In this document: positions 17,046 through 25,685 of the stretch, in pieces
How the letters are laid out: every line of letters starts with the position of its first letter
How positions within the stretch are numbered: the first letter of the stretch is position 1
Assembly (NCBI GenBank): GCA_964473365.1
Contig: CAYYOV010000009.1
Span: 1-64,000 of the forward strand
Direction of reading: 5' to 3'
Origin: 2-02-FULL-55-14 sp964473365
GTDB taxonomy: Bacteria > Bacteroidota > Ignavibacteria > UBA10030
DNA: 64,000 nucleotides
Position numbers and translations under genes: made by a program
Notes under the pieces: model-generated
Databases searched by the model: none
Seen by the model: the letters and a program-made list of their open reading frames with translations, nothing else
Told to the model about the DNA's origin: nothing

Positions 17046-18725
17046 TCAGCGTGCCTCGTATTCACCCCACACCGACCGCAGCACATCGGAGATCTCTCCA
17101 ACCGTGGCCATAGCTTGCACGGCGGCGAGGATCGGTGGCATCAGGTTCGTGGACTCCTTTGCCGCCGTCCGGACCTCGCTCAATGCTCGTTGATGCTCCG
17201 TGGTATCGCGGCGACGTTTCATGGCCGAGAGTGACGCGATCTGACGAGCGCGCACTGCGTCGTCCACCTTCAGCGTCTCGGGCGCGATCGATTCCGGTTC
17301 CTGGAACTTGTTCACTCCGACGATGACCTTGTCGCCACGCTCGATCGCCTGCTGATACTCGTAGGCGCTCGCTGCGATCTCCGTTTGCAGGAATCCCTGC
17401 TCAATGGCGCGTACTGCGCCCCCCAACGCGTCGATCCGTTCCAGGTACTCACTCGCCTTGGCTTCGATCTGGTCTGTCAACGACTCGACGTAGTACGAGC
17501 CACCCAAGGGGTCGGGTGTTTCGGTCACTCCGGACTCATACCCGAGGACCTGTTGCGTGCGCAACGCGAGGCGCGCGGCATCCGCTGTCGGCAACGCCAG
17601 CGCTTCGTCCCGGCCGTTCGTGTGGAGCGATTGACATCCGCCGATGATCGCGGCCAATGCCTGCACCGTGACGCGCACGACGTTCGTGTCGATCTGTTGG
17701 GCCGTGAGCGTCGCCCCTCCCGTTTGGGCATGGAAGCGAAGCCGCTGACTTTCGGGAGAAGTTGCTCCGAACCGGTCACGCATCAGTTTCGCCCACAAGC
17801 GTCGAGCCGCACGAAACTTTGCGACCTCTTCGAAGAAGTTATTGTGTGCGTTGAAGAAGAAGGAGATCTGCGGTGCGATGTCGTCGACCGCCAGCCCACG
17901 ATCCACCGCTGCCTGGACGTATGACACGGCATTCGCAAGCGTGAACGCCAGTTCCTGCACTGCGGTCGAACCGGCCTCGCGGATGTGATATCCGCTGATC
18001 GAAATGGTGTTCCATTTCGGTAGTGTCCCACGGCACCACGCCATGACATCGGTGACGAGCCGGATCGACGGACCGGGCGGATAGATGTATGTGCCGCGGG
18101 CGGCATATTCCTTGAGGATGTCGTTCTGGACGGTTCCCGACAGTCTCCGAAGATCGGCTCCCTGCTCCTGCGCGACCGCGACATACAGCGCCAGCAACGT
18201 CGCTGCCGTTGCGTTGATCGTCATCGACGTCGTCACATCCTGTAGTCGGATCCCGTTGAACAACGTCCGCATGTCGTCGAGCGAATCGATCGCGACCCCG
18301 ACCTTGCCCACCTCGCCTTCTGCCATCGCGTGATCCGAATCGTAGCCGATCTGCGTGGGAAGGTCGAACGCCACGGAGAGGCCGGTTGTGCCGCTCTTGA
18401 TCAGGTAGCGATAGCGTTCGTTCGATTCCTCGGCCGTCCCAAATCCGGCGTACTGACGCATGGTCCAGAGACGGCTCCGATACATCGAAGGGTAGACGCC
18501 GCGGGTGAACGGGAATTCACCGGGGAATCCGAGCGACGCTCGGTAGGGTGTCTCATTGGGGAGATAGACCGGATCGATCGGGATGCCCGAATCGGTCACG
18601 AAGGCGGCCTTCCGCTCGCCGCCTCTCGCGAGCGATGGACCCCGCGTCTCCCGTTCCCAGCGTTCCAGGTCTTTGGCCGAGATCTTGTCGATACCGCTCA
18701 TATCAGAGGATCCTTGATCATTCAT
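17046..18725 (-). CDS. Methylmalonyl-CoA mutase, catalytic (alpha-type) subunit
   Basis: Radical B12 enzyme interconverting methylmalonyl-CoA and succinyl-CoA. The protein (about 559 residues) contains only the TIM-barrel catalytic domain: RGVYPSMYRSRLWTMRQYAGF with the Tyr typical of MCM rather than isobutyryl-CoA mutase, SVAFDLPTQIGYDSD, ISISGYHIREAGS, and GGCQSLHTNGRDEALALPT. The C-terminal B12-binding domain is absent, as in the split archaeal-type enzymes, and no small-subunit, epimerase or MeaB gene is in the window. ATG 18725 overlaps the comEC stop by eight bases; ATG 18701 is an alternative with a better ribosome-binding site. Confidence 0.88.
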   Translation of the reverse strand: MNDQGSSDMSGIDKISAKDLERWERETRGPSLARGGERKAAFVTDSGIPIDPVYLPNETPYRASLGFPGEFPFTRGVYPSMYRSRLWTMRQYAGFGTAEESNERYRYLIKSGTTGLSVAFDLPTQIGYDSDHAMAEGEVGKVGVAIDSLDDMRTLFNGIRLQDVTTSMTINATAATLLALYVAVAQEQGADLRRLSGTVQNDILKEYAARGTYIYPPGPSIRLVTDVMAWCRGTLPKWNTISISGYHIREAGSTAVQELAFTLANAVSYVQAAVDRGLAVDDIAPQISFFFNAHNNFFEEVAKFRAARRLWAKLMRDRFGATSPESQRLRFHAQTGGATLTAQQIDTNVVRVTVQALAAIIGGCQSLHTNGRDEALALPTADAARLALRTQQVLGYESGVTETPDPLGGSYYVESLTDQIEAKASEYLERIDALGGAVRAIEQGFLQTEIAASAYEYQQAIERGDKVIVGVNKFQEPESIAPETLKVDDAVRARQIASLSAMKRRRDTTEHQRALSEVRTAAKESTNLMPPILAAVQAMATVGEISDVLRSVWGEYEAR

Positions 18726-21120
18726 TGGAACGCCGCCAGATCCTGCGTCTCCAGCTGCGGCCATCAGTAGTGAACCAGCTTGCTCCTTCTTCCATCGTCA
18801 ACGTGGGAGCGACGTGGCGGGCTCTCAACGACGCCATGCGTTCGGGGTCAGGATGCCCGAAAGAATTGCCACGTCCGACCGATATGACCGCGGCGGAGGG
18901 CTGAATCGTTTCGAGCCACCGTTCTGTCGTTCCCGTGTTGCTGCCGTGATGGGCCACCTTCAGGATATCTGACCTCAAGAACCCGCCGTAATGTCTCGAG
19001 ACCTCGTCTTCGCCGAGTTCTTCCAGATCTCCGGTCAGAAGCATCGAGCGGTCTCCGGCGAGCAACTTGATGACTACAGATCGGTCATTGGCCCCGCGTC
19101 CGATGAACGTGGGCCCCGGGTGAAGGACATACAACCGAACTGCCGGATCAATGGAGATCTGTTGCCCTCGACGGACGATCCGCACCGACACGCCGTGGAT
19201 TGCAGCGCGCCGGAACAGGTCAGGTGCAATGGCGCCTGTGTCACCGACGGTCAATGTACGCACCGGAACATGGTCGAGCAACCAGCCCAGTCCACCCGTA
19301 TGGTCGCGGTGAGCGTGCGTGATCACCAAGTCATCGATGGTGCGAACTCCCCTTCTTCGCAGGAGCGGAAGGATGGCCCGTTCCGCGGCGAATTCAGAGG
19401 GACCGGCGTCGATCAGCACGGTCGCCCCGGAGAATGTCTGGAGCAGGTGGGCATCCCCCTGGCCAACGTCGATGGTCAGGACCTCGGCCAACGATCGGTG
19501 GTCCTCTAGAACGGGCCGCCAGACAGCCACGACTGCCAGACAACACGTGGCCATCAGGAGGAATCGGCGAAGACCGGGGATCGATCCGGCCGTGAGTGCC
19601 CCCAGTGCTGCATACGCCGCCGCGATCGCCGCGACGCCCGGCCGACCGACCTCCACGACTGCAACCGGCAACGATGCCGTCACGCGCACGAGCCCGAGCA
19701 AGAGATCCATCACAACGTCGTTGACGCCGGCGTACACCGAAGCCAGCCACATGGAAGCAGGGGCGATCATCAGCTCGATGATGCCGAGCACGAGCGACAC
19801 GCCTGAGAGCGGGACGACGACCAGATTGGCCGCGACCGAAACGAGCGACACTTGTCCGAAGATCGACATCGTCAGCGGTAGCGTGCCCACCTGAGCGGCC
19901 GCCGAGACGGCGATCAGCTGCACGACGGACCGTACAAACGGATGATCGCGAAATTCTTCTGGCAGTCGATCCAGCCTCCGTTCGATCAGGGGCGATCCGA
20001 TCACGATCGCCAGGACGGAGAGGAAGGATAACTGAAACCCGACGTCATCGAGCGTCCGTGGATCGAGCAGAAGCAGGACGATCGCCGCGACAGCCAAGGA
20101 TTGGAAGACGTCCGAGGTCCTCCCGCTCACACCGGCCGTCAGAACGACGATCGCCATGACGCTTGCCCGAACGACCGACGGACTGGAGCCGGTGATCCAG
20201 AGATAGCCAAGGACCGCTGCGACTGACAACGCGTAGACGGCACGACGCGGAAGACGCAGCAATCCCGCGAGGACGAAGGCCACGAGCGCCACGAGGGCCA
20301 CATTCCCGCCGGAGACGGCCAGGATGTGCACCGTACCCGTGGCAAGGAATGCAGCCTTCAGATCCTCCGCCAACTCCGCACGATAGCCCAGGATCACGCC
20401 TTTGAGGAACGCACCCCGTTCACCGGCGTGTAAGCGATCGATCGTCCCGTAGAGCGTCGATTGCGCACGCCCCAGGAACGTATGGTGATCGATACCGGCA
20501 GGAACATCGACGCGGGTCGCCGACGACGCCCGGATCACCGCCTCGACCCCTGAAAGCGACAGGATCGCTCCATAGTCCATATCCCCAGGATTGCGAGGAC
20601 GCGGGAACGGTTCGACGGAACCACGTAACAACCAGAGGTCACCGGGTCGCGGCTCGGGAACCATTTCCTTCCCTGCCATCGACGGCATTGTGACGCGCGC
20701 GCGGACCACACGGCGGGGAGCCTGTCGAGTGCCCGGCACGTGAACATCGGCAATGTATGCCCACGTGCGCGTGTGGCGCACGGGCGGATCGAGGATACGG
20801 GCCGAGAACGGTAGCGCGACGTCCGGATCCGTCGGCGGAAGACGGTGCGCTACGCCGTCCGATCGGACGATAGCGTGCCACGTCATGCCCGCAAAGGCCA
20901 ATGCGAGGAGCAACGAAAGGTCGGCAAGGGACGATCGTCGCCGCAGCGCCGCGAGGGACGCTAGAATGGTGATGACAAGGAGGGCGTACGACACGGACGG
21001 CGGCCATCCGAGCGACTCGGAGGCTGCGATCCCCAACGCCAACGCCACGGCCATCCTTACTGCCGGCCGGGGCGCAAGGCATCCCCCTAGGGTGTGATAT
21101 TCAGTGCGTCGAGGACACAC
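18718..21120 (-). CDS. comEC: ComEC/Rec2-type DNA uptake channel
   Basis: Inner-membrane channel that takes single-stranded DNA into the cytoplasm during natural transformation. Order: N-terminal hydrophobic segments (MAVALALGIAASESLGW; two more), a DUF4131/OB-like periplasmic region, the competence domain with about seven membrane helices (HILAVSGGNVALVALVAFVLAG is the family signature region), and a C-terminal metallo-beta-lactamase-like domain with THAHRDHTGGLGW and VAHHGSN. About 800 residues. The start is uncertain: GTG 21120 keeps the conserved LAPRPAVRMAVAL segment; ATG 21054 would begin inside it. No pilin or comEA gene is nearby. Confidence 0.88.
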   Translation of the reverse strand: MCPRRTEYHTLGGCLAPRPAVRMAVALALGIAASESLGWPPSVSYALLVITILASLAALRRRSSLADLSLLLALAFAGMTWHAIVRSDGVAHRLPPTDPDVALPFSARILDPPVRHTRTWAYIADVHVPGTRQAPRRVVRARVTMPSMAGKEMVPEPRPGDLWLLRGSVEPFPRPRNPGDMDYGAILSLSGVEAVIRASSATRVDVPAGIDHHTFLGRAQSTLYGTIDRLHAGERGAFLKGVILGYRAELAEDLKAAFLATGTVHILAVSGGNVALVALVAFVLAGLLRLPRRAVYALSVAAVLGYLWITGSSPSVVRASVMAIVVLTAGVSGRTSDVFQSLAVAAIVLLLLDPRTLDDVGFQLSFLSVLAIVIGSPLIERRLDRLPEEFRDHPFVRSVVQLIAVSAAAQVGTLPLTMSIFGQVSLVSVAANLVVVPLSGVSLVLGIIELMIAPASMWLASVYAGVNDVVMDLLLGLVRVTASLPVAVVEVGRPGVAAIAAAYAALGALTAGSIPGLRRFLLMATCCLAVVAVWRPVLEDHRSLAEVLTIDVGQGDAHLLQTFSGATVLIDAGPSEFAAERAILPLLRRRGVRTIDDLVITHAHRDHTGGLGWLLDHVPVRTLTVGDTGAIAPDLFRRAAIHGVSVRIVRRGQQISIDPAVRLYVLHPGPTFIGRGANDRSVVIKLLAGDRSMLLTGDLEELGEDEVSRHYGGFLRSDILKVAHHGSNTGTTERWLETIQPSAAVISVGRGNSFGHPDPERMASLRARHVAPTLTMEEGASWFTTDGRSWRRRIWRRSNE

Positions 21121-21998
21121 GGTGCCACGTGTGTCAGTGTGCGAATGCGGTCGGCACACCGCTCACGCCCATGCCCGAGCGCAATGCATGGCACGGGGTT
21201 GCGGGTGTGCGTCTTGGTGCCTAGATCTTCGATATTTCCGTGATCGCTGATCGCCAGGATGAGGGTCGAACGAAGGTCGGTCCCTTCGAGCACGCCCCCG
21301 ATGAAAGAGTCGAGCCGTTCGAGCGAGGTGACCGCCTTCGCCATCTCCTGCGCGTGACCCGCATGATCGGTGATCCAGTAATCGAAGACGGTCAGGTCAT
21401 GGTCTTCGATGATCCTGGCGCAGTGTCGACCGGCATCGTGCGACGTCACCGGTTCCACCTGCGGATGCCCCATCTCCTTCCATCGATCACGTACGAAATC
21501 GGCTGAGATCGCCCGATCCGCGGCGAGATCGTCGGCGGTCTTCAGGGGAATGTCCGCCGTGATCGAGGCCATCGTCGGAACGTTCAGGCGCCGGGTACCT
21601 GAAGCGGTATAGTCGAAGAATTTCTGGGGAAAAGCGTTCGCCAGCACGGCACGCTTGCCGGCATCGCGAACGCGGCGAAAGAGACTCTTTGCAGCAATGA
21701 TCGGACGAAGGTCGGTAGGAGGATATGGACCGAAGTGCCGGCCGAAGGTGCGTGCGCCGTTGACCCCGGTGAAGATCGCCGTCTGCCCCGTCCCGCTTTG
21801 CGGGAGGCCGGGCATGCGGAGATTGGCATCGACCGGATGGACGCTGGCATGGGCCGTCGATAGCCGTCGCTTGCGAAGGTGCGGCAGCCCACCAAGCAAC
21901 GAATGAAGGACCGGCAGGCGTGCGGCAAAGAACGGGTTGCGTTCAGGGTCCGCCGGGCCGATCCCAACGCCGTCCAAGAAGAGCAGAAAGACCTTCAC
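21087..21998 (-). CDS. Phosphopentomutase/alkaline-phosphatase superfamily metalloenzyme
   Basis: Predicted two-metal phosphoryl-transfer enzyme of the superfamily that includes phosphopentomutase and iPGM (Pfam metalloenzyme). Metal and active-site residues are recognisable: LDGVGIG (D9), the nucleophile loop LPQSGTGQTAIFTG, DYWITDHAGHAQ with D-x3-H, SDHGNIED, and a final KTHTRNPVP His. At 303 residues it is shorter than either named enzyme, so the substrate is unknown. The GTG start at 21998 overlaps the dtd TGA (GTGA). No signal peptide, hence cytosolic. Confidence 0.78.
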   Translation of the reverse strand: MKVFLLFLDGVGIGPADPERNPFFAARLPVLHSLLGGLPHLRKRRLSTAHASVHPVDANLRMPGLPQSGTGQTAIFTGVNGARTFGRHFGPYPPTDLRPIIAAKSLFRRVRDAGKRAVLANAFPQKFFDYTASGTRRLNVPTMASITADIPLKTADDLAADRAISADFVRDRWKEMGHPQVEPVTSHDAGRHCARIIEDHDLTVFDYWITDHAGHAQEMAKAVTSLERLDSFIGGVLEGTDLRSTLILAISDHGNIEDLGTKTHTRNPVPCIALGHGRERCADRIRTLTHVAPCVLDALNITP

Positions 21999-22459
21999 CC
22001 TCGTCCCCCACCGGGCAGGATCTCCAGCTGGACTGTCACTGGGCCGTCGTTGACCAATTCAACCTGCATCATCGCACCGAACACGCCTGATGGAACAGGT
22101 CGTCCACCCAGTTCTGCGCTGAGGGAGCGCTTGAATTGTTCGTAGAGGTGTTCCGCGCGGTCGGGGGGCGCCGCATCCGTGTAGCTTGGACGCGTTCCAC
22201 GACGCGTGTCGGCATACAGCGTGAATTGCGAGACAACGAGCGCATCTCCGTTGATGTCGCGCAGAGAACGGTTCATCTTCCCCTCCTCATCGGGGAAGAT
22301 GCGGAGCACGGCGCAACGGGATGCTAGTTCACCCGGCGCGGACTCCTCATCGGCACGATGAACGCCCAGGAGGATCAGGAGGCCAGGTCCGATCGATCCC
22401 ACGACTGCACCATCGACGCGCACCGCTGCTCGTTGCACTCGTTGCAGCAGCGCCTTCAT
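21995..22459 (-). CDS. dtd: D-aminoacyl-tRNA deacylase
   Basis: Removes D-amino acids (and glycine) mischarged onto tRNA. The start KALLQRVQRAAVRVDG, the motif SQFTLYADTRRGTRPSY (SQFTL) and the GP motif in LVNDGPVTVQLE are all present. The length of 154 residues is normal. I chose ATG 22459, which overlaps the prmC TGA by four bases; the longer frame would add nine residues lying in prmC. Confidence 0.95.
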   Translation of the reverse strand: MKALLQRVQRAAVRVDGAVVGSIGPGLLILLGVHRADEESAPGELASRCAVLRIFPDEEGKMNRSLRDINGDALVVSQFTLYADTRRGTRPSYTDAAPPDRAEHLYEQFKRSLSAELGGRPVPSGVFGAMMQVELVNDGPVTVQLEILPGGGRG

Positions 22460-23361
22460 TGATGGTCTCCTGCCGGATGGAACCACCCGGACACGACGCG
22501 TGGAACCTGCTGCATGTCGAGATGTGAGCGCACGTCGGAACCACCCGAAGCGAGGTACGTCCGCATCACCTCCGTTGCCTGATCATGGCCGACCTCGACC
22601 ACAAGCGGACCATGCGTTCGCAGCAACTCGGGCGCGAGTTCGATGATCCGTCGCAGGCACCGATACCCGTCGGCGCCGTCTGTCAGGGCTCGTTGCGGTT
22701 CCTGGTTTCTCACGTGAGGTTCGAGTGTCTCCCATTCCAGGAGAGGAATGTAGGGTGGATTGCTGACCACGACGTCAAAACCGCGTCGCAGCCACTCCGG
22801 GGGTTCTTCGAACATGTCCCATTCCAGCATGTCGACTCGATCGGCCAAGCCATGGTCGTTGATATTCGCTCGGGCGACCTCGAGCGATCCGGGATGGACA
22901 TCGACGCCAACGACCTGCAGCTGTTTGACATACTTGGCCGTCGCGATGGCGATATTGCCGCTGCCGGATCCGATATCGAGCATTCGAAGGGGCTGATCCG
23001 TCGGTCGATCCTTCGCCCACAGCATGACCCACTCGACGAGGGATTCCGTCTCAGGTCGTGGTATGAGAACCCGGGGATCAACGCGAAGGGAAAGACCCAT
23101 AAAGTGCGCTGAACCGACGATATACTGGACGGGCTCGCCCCGTAGACGGCGGAGCAGCGCCTGTCGAAAGGCCTCGAGTTCAGTCTGTTGTACGGGCAGT
23201 TCGAACCCGGTGTACAGCTCGATGCGGGGGCGATGGAGAACGTGCGCGAGCAGCAATTCGACCGTCAGTCGGGCCTCATCCAGCCCACGCTGTTGCAGGT
23301 GGTCGATCGTCACGCGCATAAGTTCCCGCACCGTCCATTGACGGGTGGATGCTTCGAACAT
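22456..23361 (-). CDS. prmC: Peptide chain release factor N5-glutamine methyltransferase
   Basis: Methylates the Gln of the GGQ motif of release factors RF1/RF2. It has an N-terminal helical domain (TVRELMRVTIDHLQQRGLDEARLTVELLLAHVL), the SAM-binding motif LDIGSGSGNIAIATAK, and the substrate-binding NPPYIP tetrad in VVSNPPYIPLLEWE. The length of 301 residues is normal. Start ATG 23361. prfA, the frequent partner, is not adjacent. It follows the small unknown gene by five bases and is coupled to dtd. Confidence 0.94.
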   Translation of the reverse strand: MFEASTRQWTVRELMRVTIDHLQQRGLDEARLTVELLLAHVLHRPRIELYTGFELPVQQTELEAFRQALLRRLRGEPVQYIVGSAHFMGLSLRVDPRVLIPRPETESLVEWVMLWAKDRPTDQPLRMLDIGSGSGNIAIATAKYVKQLQVVGVDVHPGSLEVARANINDHGLADRVDMLEWDMFEEPPEWLRRGFDVVVSNPPYIPLLEWETLEPHVRNQEPQRALTDGADGYRCLRRIIELAPELLRTHGPLVVEVGHDQATEVMRTYLASGGSDVRSHLDMQQVPRVVSGWFHPAGDHQ

Positions 23362-23366
23362 GCGGG

Positions 23367-23825
23367 TCAGCGCCTACGTCGCTTGGGAGAGCCGCCTCGC
23401 GGCTTCCGTGCAGATGTTGAACCCCTCGATGACCGGTCGGTGCTTCCGGGACCCTTCTTCACGAGCATCGAACGTGTCTCCGACAGATGTCGCGTGGAGA
23501 GACTCGGCATTTCGTCCTCATCATCCTCCACGGGTTTCAGACGCTTACGGAGCGAGACGGTCCACGCGGACCAGATCCCCAGCTTGACCAGGTCCTCTTC
23601 CCGTTCCTCGTCCGGCTCTTCGTCAGAAGCGGCACCATCCGTTCGATCGACGTGGAATCGCGGGTCGCACTCGAGCATGGCGGCAAAGTCGGCAAGGGCG
23701 CACATCTCAAAGCCCATTGAGCGTGACTGCTTCGAGACCGAATCCCAGAGGGACCGGAGCGGAATGGGGGACGCTGACTCCGCAGCCAACACCTGGGCCG
23801 CGACATGGAGGGTACGTTCGAACAC
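23367..23825 (-). CDS. Unknown protein, helical N-terminus and acidic linker
   Basis: I do not recognise a family. The 152-residue frame starts with a GTG (23825). The first 60 residues (FERTLHVAAQVLAAESASPIPLRSLWDSV..., ALADFAAMLECDPRFHV) have the pattern of a small winged-helix domain ending in a DPRF-type turn, as in HARE-HTH or RpoE/delta-like proteins. A strongly acidic stretch follows (about 64-78, DGAASDEEPDEEREED), then a hydrophobic/basic segment and a very basic, low-complexity C-terminus ending in RRRR. It sits five bases before prmC on the same strand, so it is probably expressed with it. Whether it is real rests on position, codon pattern and this domain-like composition. Confidence 0.5.
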   Translation of the reverse strand: MFERTLHVAAQVLAAESASPIPLRSLWDSVSKQSRSMGFEMCALADFAAMLECDPRFHVDRTDGAASDEEPDEEREEDLVKLGIWSAWTVSLRKRLKPVEDDEDEMPSLSTRHLSETRSMLVKKGPGSTDRSSRGSTSARKPRGGSPKRRRR

Positions 23826-23888
23826 GGTTGGTCGGTCGGAGAAATGGTCTCGAACCGCATAAAAAGGTAGGTGTTCTGCGAGGCACTG

Positions 23889-25109
23889 TCAAGCGAGATG
23901 GACCCGAGGAATGCGACGCAACAGCCACAGGCCGGCGACGATCGACAAGATCGCTCCACAGAAAATGGCCTCGTATCCGATGCGTGCAACGCTGAGTCCG
24001 GCGACGACGCTCAGCAATTGCCACGGTGCCAGCCAGACGTTCATCAAGCCGACATACAACGCGCGCTCGTCTGGCGGCGCCGCTTCGACGGCAAAGTTGT
24101 AGCGGGCCATCATCTCAGCTCCCAGCGGAATGCCGAGGCCAACGAAGGCACCCACCAGGTATTCCGGACGATCCGCCAGCGCGGCGATCGCAAGCGCCGT
24201 CACCGAACTGATGCCACACACAAGCAACGGGAGTCGTGTTCCACGGTGGTCGGTGAGCCACCCCAGTACCCCGGCACCCAGCATCTGCGCCGACACCAAT
24301 ACAATCGTATACACGCCAACAGCTGTGGCATCCGCGCCAAAACGGGCTGTGGCCGCGGGCAGGATGAAGACGACGGTGCTCGCTCCGGCCGTGACGAACC
24401 CCCACGCCACCAGGAATCGGCGCATGCGTCTGTCACCCTTCAGAATCCGAAGGACATCCGAGAAGCGGTGAGGCTGTTCGTCACCCGACATCCACGACGG
24501 CGGGGCCTCGACCACGTTCCGTTGCACGAGAACGGACGCGAGCTGGTATGCGAAGGCGATGCCGAATCCCGCAGCGACACCCCATGAGAATCCGAAGGTG
24601 GCCAGGCAAACCGTGAGGACGAACGAGTTCAGAAAGGACAGGAGGGCTCCGCTCGCGGCCCGTATTCCCAAGAGCCGACCACGCTGGAGCGGGTCCGTCG
24701 TACGCGTCAGAAGATCGAACCAGAGCGGTGACACGAGTCCGGCCCACATCTGGTTCATCGCGAGAAGGAGCAGGAATGCAGGCAGGATCCAGGGGCTTGG
24801 CTCCACGGCAGCGACCGCCAGGAGCAGCGCCATCGCAAAGACGTGCATCCGCTGCACCATCCCCCATCGCAGTACCCGCGGTTTCAGCACAGGCAGCGAT
24901 CGTGCTCGAAGTGCCGAGACGATCTGCGGCAGGTAGAAGGCGACGAAGATGATGAGCGGCAACGTTCCGACGACCGCGCTCGACCCTCCCAGGTTCAGCA
25001 CGATGGCCGGAATGACGGTTGGTCCGGCAAGGAAGCCGCCGCTGGCGATGTAGAGCGCACCTTCGATGAAGTGTACGCGGGCGTTACGACGTCTGTTGTC
25101 CGGTTCCAT
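23889..25109 (-). CDS. Major facilitator superfamily permease
   Basis: Inner-membrane transporter of 406 residues with about 12 hydrophobic helices (for example GALYIASGGFLAGPTVIPAIVLNLGG, LPLIIFVAFYLPQIVSAL, LLVCGISSVTALAIAALA). An MFS-type loop RGRLLGIRAASGALLSF follows helix 4. It resembles MFS proteins annotated without substrate. Start ATG 25109; a terminator lies directly before it, so it is a separate unit from the receiver-protein gene. No regulator or enzyme gene hints at a substrate. Confidence 0.8.
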   Translation of the reverse strand: MEPDNRRRNARVHFIEGALYIASGGFLAGPTVIPAIVLNLGGSSAVVGTLPLIIFVAFYLPQIVSALRARSLPVLKPRVLRWGMVQRMHVFAMALLLAVAAVEPSPWILPAFLLLLAMNQMWAGLVSPLWFDLLTRTTDPLQRGRLLGIRAASGALLSFLNSFVLTVCLATFGFSWGVAAGFGIAFAYQLASVLVQRNVVEAPPSWMSGDEQPHRFSDVLRILKGDRRMRRFLVAWGFVTAGASTVVFILPAATARFGADATAVGVYTIVLVSAQMLGAGVLGWLTDHRGTRLPLLVCGISSVTALAIAALADRPEYLVGAFVGLGIPLGAEMMARYNFAVEAAPPDERALYVGLMNVWLAPWQLLSVVAGLSVARIGYEAIFCGAILSIVAGLWLLRRIPRVHLA

Positions 25110-25110
25110 T

Positions 25111-25142
25111 AGAAAACAAAAAAGGCCGCCGAAGGCGACCTT
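25111..25142 (-). terminator. Rho-independent terminator after the receiver-protein gene
   Basis: On the minus strand a nine-base-pair stem (25142-25134 with 25130-25122, TTC loop, one G-U pair) is followed by a T-rich run, TTTTGTTTTCT (25121-25111). It lies 24 bases after the receiver-protein stop; its U-tract ends next to the MFS start codon at 25109. Confidence 0.85.
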
Positions 25143-25166
25143 GGGACGACCGTGAACCGTCCACGG

Positions 25167-25577
25167 TCATTTCTTCTTCTTGATCTTGTCCGCGAAGAGC
25201 TGCGCAACCTTCTCGATGTCGTAGCCGACCTTGGGAAGGTAGAAGCCACCATGTTTTTCGACCATGGACTTCAGCGTGTCGTAAGCATCGGCGCTGCAGA
25301 AGAACGTGGGGGTTCCGCGATTGGGTCCTTCCTTCTTCGCCAGCTGCAACAGCGCGATACCCGGAAGGTGACCCTTCAGGTTCGTGTCCTTGAAATCGTT
25401 GTCCAGAATGATCAGGTCAAACTTCTCAGCCTTGATCTTGGCCCACGTTTCCACGCTCGTCGCCGTCTCGGTGATGGCGATCTCATCCTCAATGATCGCC
25501 GTCGCGACTTCGAGCGCAAAGCCGTGCGACTTGCGCTGTCCTTCGTCGTCGTCGGCAATGAGAACTTTGTAGGGCAT
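25167..25577 (-). CDS. Stand-alone response-regulator receiver protein
   Basis: A 136-residue CheY-like receiver without output domain. The acidic pocket D9-D10-D11 (IADDDE), probable phospho-acceptor D59 (LIILDNDF), the switch Ser in FFCSAD and Lys K116 (LPKVG) are visible. The segment after D59 (KDTNLKGHLPGIALL) is longer than in CheY, and the C-terminus ends in KKKK. No histidine kinase is nearby, so partner and output are unknown. Start ATG 25577. An AT-rich stretch around 25612-25640 probably contains its promoter. Confidence 0.85.
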   Translation of the reverse strand: MPYKVLIADDDEGQRKSHGFALEVATAIIEDEIAITETATSVETWAKIKAEKFDLIILDNDFKDTNLKGHLPGIALLQLAKKEGPNRGTPTFFCSADAYDTLKSMVEKHGGFYLPKVGYDIEKVAQLFADKIKKKK

Positions 25578-25685
25578 GGTCGCCAGAACGTGGGATTGAA
25601 CGGAATGAACCTACAATAAAATACCAGCAAATACAAACACACTGGGGCGGGCGCTGGTGGGTTGCGGTCGGCCGCAGTACCCCGC

